Source: Sorangium cellulosum
Lineage (GTDB): Bacteria; Myxococcota_A; Polyangia; Polyangiales; Polyangiaceae
NCBI RefSeq assembly: GCF_004135735.1
Contig: NZ_CP012670.1
Location: forward strand, 9,433,501 to 9,497,500
Reading direction: 5' to 3'
DNA: 64,000 nucleotides
Below the pieces are notes generated by a model. That model ran no database searches and had not been told where the DNA came from. It worked only from the letters and a program-made list of their open reading frames with translations. Below, piece after piece: positions 57,810 through 64,000 of this stretch. A program made the position numbers and the translations under genes. The stretch's first letter is position 1, and each line of letters opens with the position of its first letter.

Positions 57810-60572
57810 ATGTTCCGAGTTCGCCACGAGCACGCCCAGGCGTTGAGACCCGCCCTCGACGGCGCCCTGCCGGATCGCATCCTGCAGGGCCTCCGGCAGG
57901 AGGGCCTGCAGGCCGAGCGGGAGCCCGGCTCCGGCGCGATCGTCGCGACCGACGCGCGCGGCTCCCGGACGAGGCTCAGCTTCTCCTCCGATGGGTCGCC
58001 CCGCGAGGCCACGCTGCCCTCGGGCGCTCGCTTCGGGTTCGAGGGCGGCAGCGACGGCCGCCTCTCGGCCGTCACCTTCCCGAGCGGTGAGCGCGTCGAC
58101 CTCGGCTACGACGAGCGCGGGGACATCACCTCGCTGACGAGACCGGGGCTCCTCGCCTATACGCTGGGCTACGACGAGGAGCGCAGGCTGAGCCGGGTGA
58201 CCTACCCGGACGGCTCGTCCACCCTCCTTCACCACGGTCCTGCGGGGCTCGAGCGGGTGGTCGATCGGACGGGCGCGGCGACGACCTACTCCAGGGACGA
58301 CGCCGGCGGCCGCCACACGGTGACCGACACGCTGGGGCGCGCGACGACGTTCTTCACGGGCGCGCGAGGGCGCCTGGATCGGATCCTGTTTCCGGACGGG
58401 TCAGAGCAGCACATCGAGAGGAGCGAGGAAGGTCATCCGCTCGGCGTGAGGCGACGAGACGGGCAGCGCGTCGCGTACGAGCGTGACGAGACGGGTCGTG
58501 TCGCCGCGCTCCGGTGGCCCGACGGCGAACGGACGGAGGTGGGGCTCGTCGAGAAAGACGGCGCCGTCGTCACGCTCAAGAACGCGACGGGGACGCTGAT
58601 CCTCACCTTCGCCGAGGACGGGACCCTGCGCTCCGAGCAAACGCCCGCCGGCGCGCTCGAGTACGGCCACGATGAGGAGGGTCGGCTCACCGAGCTGCGG
58701 ACGCCGTGGGGCGACAGGATCACGTACCGCTATGACGTCGATGGCCGCCTGGAGGCGGTGCGTGATTGGGACGGCAAGGAGATTCGCTTCGGCTATACGC
58801 CGGACGGCGCCATCTCCTCGATAGATTACGGCGGGGAGGTCCGAGAGCTCCGGGAATACGCTCGGCTCGGGGCGATGGCTCGCGCCACGGTGGTCGACGG
58901 GCAAGGGTACACGCTGAGCGAGCAGACCTACGATTACGACATCTGCGAGCGCCTGGTGGGGATGACGGACGCCTGGGGCGCGCACGCGGGCGACGTCGAG
59001 CGGCGTCGCTTCGTGGTCGACGCCGAAGGGCACCTGCTCGCCGAGATCGACCCGGCGACGGAGCGCGTGCTCGCCGAGTACGACTACGACGCGAAGGGGA
59101 ACCTGACGCTCGACGACGGGAGGCGCGTCCACGTCGGCGTGATGGACGAGCCGATCTCCTACGACGGCCGCGAGATCGGCTACGACGGCTGCGGCAACAT
59201 GCTCCGCTCCCCCGCTCCGACCGGGGGCGAGCGCCTCTGCTCCTTCGGCGGAGACGGCAGGCTTCGTGAGGTGGTGACCGGCGACCGGCGCGTCCGGTTC
59301 ACCTACGACGCCCTGGGGAGGAGGGTATCGAAGGCCGTCGGCCATTCCCTGTGGCGGTACGGCTGGGCCGGGTGCCAGCTCCTGTGGGAGGAGCACATCC
59401 CGCACCCCGGCGCGACGCCCGTCCGTCGAGACTACCTCTATCATCCGGACGGCATCACGCCGCTCGCGTTCCGGGAAGGGGGAAAGACCTACTGGATGCA
59501 GACCGACCCCAGGCGCGCGGTCATCCGGGTGTTCGACGGATCCGGCAACGTCGTCTGGAGGGCGCGGTACGAGTCGTTCGGGCGGGCCCGCGTGGCGGTC
59601 GGGCTCGTTCGCCAGCCGCTCCGGCTGGCCGGGCAGTACGAGGACGAGGAGACGGGGCTCCACTACAACGTGGCGCGCTACTACTGCCCGTGGCTCAAGT
59701 CGTACCTGTCGCTCGACCCCTCCTGGTCCCACGCCGGGGCGACGAACTATGCCTTCGCCAGGAACGATCCCTGGAACAAGGCAGACGCGACCGGCGGGCT
59801 CGCGTTCCTCGCCGTCGTCGGCATCATCGCGCTGGGCGCCGTGATAGGCGCCGCGGTCGGCGCCGTGGCAGCGTACTTCGGTCACGGAGATATCCTGGCC
59901 GCCGCGCTGGGGGGCGCCGTCGAGGGCGCCTTCGCCGCCGCGGGCACGCTCGCCGGCATGGCGATCGGCCAGCCGATCCTCGGGGCCCTGGCCGGGGACT
60001 TCATCGGAGCGACGCTGGGCTCCGCGCTCGAGCAGTGGATGACGACAGGAGATGTGTGCTGGACCTGCGCGCTCCGCGCTGGAGCCACCTCGGTCATCGT
60101 GTCGCTGATCACCGCCGGGCTCGGCAAGATCCCCGGCGTCAAGCAGGTATTCAGCGCGGCGCTCGATCAGGTCCGCAAGCTGATCACGGCGCACGTCCCG
60201 GCGTCGTGGATCGCGAAGATCGCGGCGAGGAATAGCCCTGTTCCGATCCCGGACAACGCCGCGATCAACGCGCAGGCGAAGGGCGGGTACCTCCAGATCA
60301 GATACACGTGGAGCGACGGAACGTACAGGTTCGAATCGCGCTGGCACACGCGCACCCCCGGCGCGCCCGCGGGGCAGGGCAACACCTGGGTGGTCACCCG
60401 CACGACGCCGGGCACGCCGACGGGGCAGAAGAAGGTGCAGCACGTGCTGACAGGGGAGAACGAGTGGACGCCCACGCACGTCTGGCAAGCCGCCGTCAAG
60501 GCAAACCAGGACGGTACGGCGACCGAAGCTCAGAAGGATCTGCTGAAGAGAGGGCACTGGCCTGCGCCATGA
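57810..60572 (+). CDS. RHS-repeat T6SS toxin with unrecognised C-terminal domain
   Basis: A 920-residue effector. Residues about 25-640 are YD/RHS repeats forming a cocoon (LGYDEERRLSRVTYPDGSST, AEYDYDAKGNLTLDDGRRVH), ending with the RHS core LRLAGQYEDEETGLHYNVAR and YYCPWLKSYLSLDP. The usual DPxG cleavage motifs are only partly kept (DPSW; DPWNKADATG). Residues 660-770 are Gly/Ala-rich and hydrophobic (AGTLAGMAIGQPILGALAG). The C-terminal toxin candidate (about 815-920) starts NAAINAQAKGGYLQIRYTW and has SRWHTRTPGAPAGQGNTWVV and ends LLKRGHWPAP; its activity was not recognised. No N-terminal PAAR, which is supplied by the separate gene. Confidence 0.88.
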   Translation: MFRVRHEHAQALRPALDGALPDRILQGLRQEGLQAEREPGSGAIVATDARGSRTRLSFSSDGSPREATLPSGARFGFEGGSDGRLSAVTFPSGERVDLGYDERGDITSLTRPGLLAYTLGYDEERRLSRVTYPDGSSTLLHHGPAGLERVVDRTGAATTYSRDDAGGRHTVTDTLGRATTFFTGARGRLDRILFPDGSEQHIERSEEGHPLGVRRRDGQRVAYERDETGRVAALRWPDGERTEVGLVEKDGAVVTLKNATGTLILTFAEDGTLRSEQTPAGALEYGHDEEGRLTELRTPWGDRITYRYDVDGRLEAVRDWDGKEIRFGYTPDGAISSIDYGGEVRELREYARLGAMARATVVDGQGYTLSEQTYDYDICERLVGMTDAWGAHAGDVERRRFVVDAEGHLLAEIDPATERVLAEYDYDAKGNLTLDDGRRVHVGVMDEPISYDGREIGYDGCGNMLRSPAPTGGERLCSFGGDGRLREVVTGDRRVRFTYDALGRRVSKAVGHSLWRYGWAGCQLLWEEHIPHPGATPVRRDYLYHPDGITPLAFREGGKTYWMQTDPRRAVIRVFDGSGNVVWRARYESFGRARVAVGLVRQPLRLAGQYEDEETGLHYNVARYYCPWLKSYLSLDPSWSHAGATNYAFARNDPWNKADATGGLAFLAVVGIIALGAVIGAAVGAVAAYFGHGDILAAALGGAVEGAFAAAGTLAGMAIGQPILGALAGDFIGATLGSALEQWMTTGDVCWTCALRAGATSVIVSLITAGLGKIPGVKQVFSAALDQVRKLITAHVPASWIAKIAARNSPVPIPDNAAINAQAKGGYLQIRYTWSDGTYRFESRWHTRTPGAPAGQGNTWVVTRTTPGTPTGQKKVQHVLTGENEWTPTHVWQAAVKANQDGTATEAQKDLLKRGHWPAP

Positions 60573-60587
60573 CGCATCGAGGCTGAG

Positions 60588-60956
60588 ATGGACGGAGCAA
60601 AGCGCGATTATTATGCCGGGTTCGAAGGGGAGCCGGAGGTGCGTTTCCACTGGACCGGAGACGACGGCCTCGAGCGCGCCGTCCGGCTGTGGGTGGGCTA
60701 CTTCGATCAGATCATGTCTGCCATCGAGCCGGAGGAGGTCGGCTGGACGGGGCTGGCGCTGCCCTACCATCTGAATGAAGGCTGGTACGACAGCAGTCCG
60801 TGGCCGATACCTGAGCTCGAATCGGTCATCGAGCAGTGGCGCCGCATCGACACGAGCCGCCTCGATGAGCCAGCCAGGGCGGCCCACGCCGAGGTGCTCG
60901 CGCTCCTGATCGAGGCCGACACCGCCCACCAACCCGCCTGGATATCGTACGAATGA
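60588..60956 (+). CDS. Candidate immunity protein for the RHS toxin
   Basis: A 122-residue acidic cytoplasmic protein 15 bp downstream of the RHS toxin, the usual place for the cognate immunity gene. It is rich in Trp, Glu and Asp (GEPEVRFHWTGDDGLERAV, EPEEVGWTGLALPYHLNEGW, SSPWPIPELESVIEQWRRID). No family was recognised. The role is inferred from position, size and charge. Confidence 0.7.
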   Translation: MDGAKRDYYAGFEGEPEVRFHWTGDDGLERAVRLWVGYFDQIMSAIEPEEVGWTGLALPYHLNEGWYDSSPWPIPELESVIEQWRRIDTSRLDEPARAAHAEVLALLIEADTAHQPAWISYE

Positions 60957-61040
60957 GCTCGGCGCGCCGCCGGGCCCGTTCGCCCGCGGCATGGACCCGA
61001 TCTCGCTTGTTCATCTGTACGGCGATCCAGGGGTCTTCGG

Positions 61041-63728
61041 TCAGGCGCGCTCCCGCAGAGAGACCACCCGAGCGATCGCGAGGCACCGCCCCGCGACGGG
61101 GTGCTCCTCGAACTGCTCGATCCGAGGCCTCGGCTCGAGCACCATGCGGACCGTCATCCGCAAGAAGCCCGGCAGCTCTCCCTCGAGGTGCGAGGGCAGG
61201 TACACCGGGATCGGCTTCGAGGCGCCGCGCGCGAGGAAGAGGGTCCGGAGGCGCGGTTGCCCGAGGATCATCCGCTTCTGGTACGCCCGCTGGTCCAGCA
61301 GCATCCGCTCGGTGTGCGTCTCCAGGTAGCGGGGCGGCACCGCCCGGTTGGCCTGCACGAACGCATCCCGGATCTTCTGCGTCAGCCCCTCGGCCACGCT
61401 GCTCGCGCCCTTGAGCCACGGCGTCTGCAGGAGCTGCTCGGTCGTCTCGACGGTCTCCTTCAGCTTCCTGTCGCCCGCCACGAAGGGCATCACGGCGGCG
61501 ATCGTCGCTTTCAGGGTCTCCAGCTCGTCGAAGGGGAACTCCAGCTCTCCGGCCGTCAGCGCCAGCGGCGGGACGAAGGTCCCGTCTTCCCGGATGGCGT
61601 TCGCCAGCGCCGCGTCGATCCCGCGCAGGTCGGTCGGCTCCGCGCGCGCCAGCAGGCCGAACACTTCCCGCTGATCCCGGAGCTCCTGCCGCTTCTCGGG
61701 CGGAGCCTCCCCGGGGTAGTCCTCGTCGAGGGGATACGGCTTGATCTGCGCCATGATCTCCTTCCAGCCGGGCTGGCGGCGGACGCGCGAGACGCAGGCG
61801 GGATCGAACCAGAGGAGCTCGATGGCCTCCGGAGAGGTGCCGTGCGCGGCCGAGAGGCGGGCCGCCGGGGTCGAGGGCTCCGCGGCAGGAGGGGGCGCGG
61901 AGGGGGCGGACACGGCGCTCAGGGCAGCGCCGCCGCCTGGCAGGGCGGCGTGGACGAGCCGCGCGGGGGATGGGTCCGCAGGGCCCTCGCCATCGGCGTG
62001 GGCGACGGGCTTCCAGCCGCGTTTGACCACGGGCTCGTCGCGGGGAGCCGGCGAGAGCTCGACGCGCGCAGCGGGAGGGAGCGGCGGAGAGGCGGGAGCC
62101 AGGGCGGAGTCCTTGGCGAGCGCGAGCTGGCCGATGGAGGCTCGCTGTGCGGGATTGGAGCCTGGGTCGGCGACGCTCCAGGGAGTCGAGGCGATGGGCA
62201 AGGCAATCGGCTCGAGCTGCGGGGGGCGAGTGACCAGCGAAGGCGGCGCGATGGGGGCGCCAGGCGGCGGAGAGGCGGTCGGCAGGTGGCTCGAGGGCGG
62301 CGCGACCAGGGGGGCGCTCCGCGGCGCCGCAGCGGTGGGCGCGGGGCCGTCGGCCGAGCGCGAGAAGGGGAGCGCGACAGCGGCGACATCGGGCGATACG
62401 CCCGGTATCAGCGCCACGGTGCCCGTGTCCGCGTGCGCGGCGGAGCGGCCGGCCTCCGTGGGGCGTGGGAGCGGCAAGCCAGCAACATGCGCCGGAAGGG
62501 CCGGGGTCACGCCGCCGCGCGCGGCGCCAGGCGGCGACGCGGCGAAGGGGAGCACAGGGGAGGCGCTCGGCGCCGCGTCGCGGGGCGCGGCGCGGGTGCG
62601 GCAGGCCTCCGCCTCCTCGTCATCCTTGACGAGCTCGGCGGCGCACGTGACGCCGAGCTCCGGAGAGCTGGCGGCGGAGAGGCGCGCTCGGCTGAGCGGG
62701 GACTGGCCAGCGTGGGAGTCGGGGGTGGCGGACTCGCGGGTCCAGGAGGTCGAGGGGGCGCTCGAGCGCGCCATCGTGACGACGACGCGGCCAGCCTCCT
62801 CGGCATGAGCCAGCGAGAGCCGACCGCGCCAGACCAGGGTGCAGAGCCCGCGGTCGGTGTCGATCCAGAGGGTGTCGCAGAGGAGCGCAATTTCTTCCTG
62901 GGCGCCGCTGCCGCGCTCGGCAACGGCGCGGGGGCGCAGGCCGGGGAGGCTGGTGACGAGGCGGGGGTGCTCGGGGTGGAGGTTCTCGAGGACGATGCGC
63001 TGGTTGTCGTGGAGCTCGGGGATCTGCTGGTCGCGCGGGGCCACGTTGAAGAAGGCGGGATCGAAGCCCTCCGGGAGGGGTTGCTCCCACCATCGATCGT
63101 GGGGCCACGCGCCCGCGTGGTGGCCCAGGCGGTCCCTGCGCCAGGGCCAGGTGGGGGCGATGGGGCCGAACCCGATCGGGTCGATGATGTCGTCGCGGCA
63201 GGAGATGTGGAGTCCGGGCGGCTGGAGGTTGGGGAGCGGGACCTGGCCGTAAGGATCAGGCGGGGCGTCGTGGCGGACTCCGACCGGATTCCAGGAGTCC
63301 GGGCCGCCCGCGGCGCGCTCGTACGGCATGGCGATCTGGGTGACGCGAGCCCCTTCGCGGAGCTGACCGTCCTGGGTCCAGGCGCGGTCGCACCAGGCCT
63401 CGATCGACTTGTCGACCTCACCGACGATGAGCCGGGTGAGGATGGATCGGACCGGGACCTTGCCGGGAGCGTACGCGCTGCCGATGAGGACGACATCCGC
63501 ACGGGGCTTGAACGGGGCGAGATCGCTGGCCGCAGAGAGGCTGCGGGTGGGGTCGTTGTCCCGGTAGATGTCCTGCTCGTGCGGCGATTCCTGGGCAACG
63601 TGGAGGGGGGACTCGCCCGGCTGGAGCCGGTAGGTGGCCTTGCAGACGACAGTGAAGATCCAGCCGCCCCGCGCGGTGGGCCAGGTGCGAGCAGCGACGC
63701 GGAGGGGGCAAGCCGGGAGAACCTGCAT
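61041..63728 (-). CDS. DUF2169-family T6SS-associated protein with Pro/Ala-rich linker
   Basis: An 895-residue protein. The N-terminal DUF2169 domain (about 1-310) has ARGGWIFTVVCKATYRLQPG, FKPRADVVLIGSAYAPGKVP, PYGQVPLPNLQPPGLHISCR, GFGPIAPTWPWRRDRLG and NVAPRDQQIPELHDNQRIVL. DUF2169 proteins are encoded with VgrG/PAAR effectors, and a delivery or adaptor role is likely. A long Pro/Ala/Ser-rich linker (about 340-640) is low complexity. The C-terminal region (about 660-895) is helical, with FDPACVSRVRRQPGWKEIM and LFLARGASKPIPVYLPSHLE. The start MQVLPACPLRV suits the family; the upstream extension is Arg-rich. Convergent with the toxin cassette. Confidence 0.85.
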   Translation of the reverse strand: MQVLPACPLRVAARTWPTARGGWIFTVVCKATYRLQPGESPLHVAQESPHEQDIYRDNDPTRSLSAASDLAPFKPRADVVLIGSAYAPGKVPVRSILTRLIVGEVDKSIEAWCDRAWTQDGQLREGARVTQIAMPYERAAGGPDSWNPVGVRHDAPPDPYGQVPLPNLQPPGLHISCRDDIIDPIGFGPIAPTWPWRRDRLGHHAGAWPHDRWWEQPLPEGFDPAFFNVAPRDQQIPELHDNQRIVLENLHPEHPRLVTSLPGLRPRAVAERGSGAQEEIALLCDTLWIDTDRGLCTLVWRGRLSLAHAEEAGRVVVTMARSSAPSTSWTRESATPDSHAGQSPLSRARLSAASSPELGVTCAAELVKDDEEAEACRTRAAPRDAAPSASPVLPFAASPPGAARGGVTPALPAHVAGLPLPRPTEAGRSAAHADTGTVALIPGVSPDVAAVALPFSRSADGPAPTAAAPRSAPLVAPPSSHLPTASPPPGAPIAPPSLVTRPPQLEPIALPIASTPWSVADPGSNPAQRASIGQLALAKDSALAPASPPLPPAARVELSPAPRDEPVVKRGWKPVAHADGEGPADPSPARLVHAALPGGGAALSAVSAPSAPPPAAEPSTPAARLSAAHGTSPEAIELLWFDPACVSRVRRQPGWKEIMAQIKPYPLDEDYPGEAPPEKRQELRDQREVFGLLARAEPTDLRGIDAALANAIREDGTFVPPLALTAGELEFPFDELETLKATIAAVMPFVAGDRKLKETVETTEQLLQTPWLKGASSVAEGLTQKIRDAFVQANRAVPPRYLETHTERMLLDQRAYQKRMILGQPRLRTLFLARGASKPIPVYLPSHLEGELPGFLRMTVRMVLEPRPRIEQFEEHPVAGRCLAIARVVSLRERA

Positions 63729-64000
63729 GCGCGGCCATCTTACCAGCCCTGGCGCGCGCGGCGGAACCCCGGCTCGAGCCGGCGGCGCGGGCGTCGCGAT
63801 CTTGCGGCCCGCCCGCCGGGGCTCGTCCGGCGACGATTTCGTGAAGGACCGGGGCGCTCCGCAGCATCCAGGGACCAGAGAGCCCCTTCCTGAACGTGCC
63901 CCCGCCCAGGTGCCACGCCGCCTGGATTGCGGGGCAGGCCTCGGTGCGCACTGCGCGGTCACCGAGGGGGTGAGCATTCCATCGGCCATCCCCCTCCCTT
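63729..64000. other. End of window, no gene assigned
   Basis: About 270 bp upstream of the DUF2169 gene. Minus-strand frames remain open to the window edge but show no recognisable protein sequence. A gene crossing the edge cannot be excluded. Confidence 0.35.

Noticed and set aside
1..64000. tRNA, rRNA or transposase genes
   Set aside because: No T-loop or anticodon-type pattern, rRNA-like block, or transposase motif was seen on either strand by eye. A tRNAscan or ISfinder run would settle this.

Overview
The window is very GC-rich, with dense coding, many outer-membrane lipoproteins, Gly-rich secreted repeat proteins, GTG/TTG starts and weak Shine-Dalgarno sites. This gene content fits a myxobacterium, most likely of the Sorangium/Polyangium group; that assignment is an inference from gene types, not a taxonomic test. 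No rRNA, tRNA, transposase or CRISPR array was seen.

Layout. 1-7 kb: HtpX membrane protease, an ABC-2 type permease with a small membrane partner, a degenerate histidine-kinase-like protein, two small lipoproteins and a site-2 protease with CBS-like domains. 7-14 kb: carotenoid oxygenase, a KAS III-like enzyme with a Cys-His-Asp triad, a repeat-rich lipoprotein and a GH15 enzyme. 14.3-32.2 kb: an accessory segment lying between a decayed, internally deleted copy of a RegA/RegB two-component system (about 14.28-14.72 kb) and the intact RegB/RegA pair (30.4-32.2 kb). It holds a small unknown operon whose third gene is cut off, and a BREX anti-phage operon read right to left: possible 60-aa ORF, brxE, brxA, brxB, brxC, an AlbA/Schlafen-type ATPase, pglX, pglZ, brxL. 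A deletion has fused the middle of pglX out of frame to the body of pglZ, so pglX lacks its C-terminal part and pglZ its N terminus. Seven tandem 43-bp repeats lie just upstream of the operon.

32-43 kb: EgtD and EgtB (ergothioneine type), a SAM methyltransferase, a fused FAD monooxygenase/Old Yellow Enzyme, a MerR/TipAS regulator with a clear 19-bp-spacer promoter, a YihY membrane protein, a small lipoprotein, a diacylglycerol-kinase-like enzyme, and an ATPase plus TOPRIM/DUF4435 pair resembling PARIS-type defence. 43-54 kb: a ketopantoate-reductase-like enzyme, an operon of two paralogous large lipoproteins with a FadL-type porin, a Gly-rich lipoprotein with a carbohydrate-binding-like domain, a LecB-type lectin, a pirin with a Tat-like leader and a LysR regulator.

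54.9-64 kb: a type VI secretion effector cassette (VgrG, PAAR, DUF4123 adaptor, RHS toxin, candidate immunity protein) followed by a convergent DUF2169 gene. The core T6SS machinery is not in the window. The main themes are defence (BREX, ATPase/TOPRIM), contact-dependent competition (T6SS) and surface lipoproteins or lectins.
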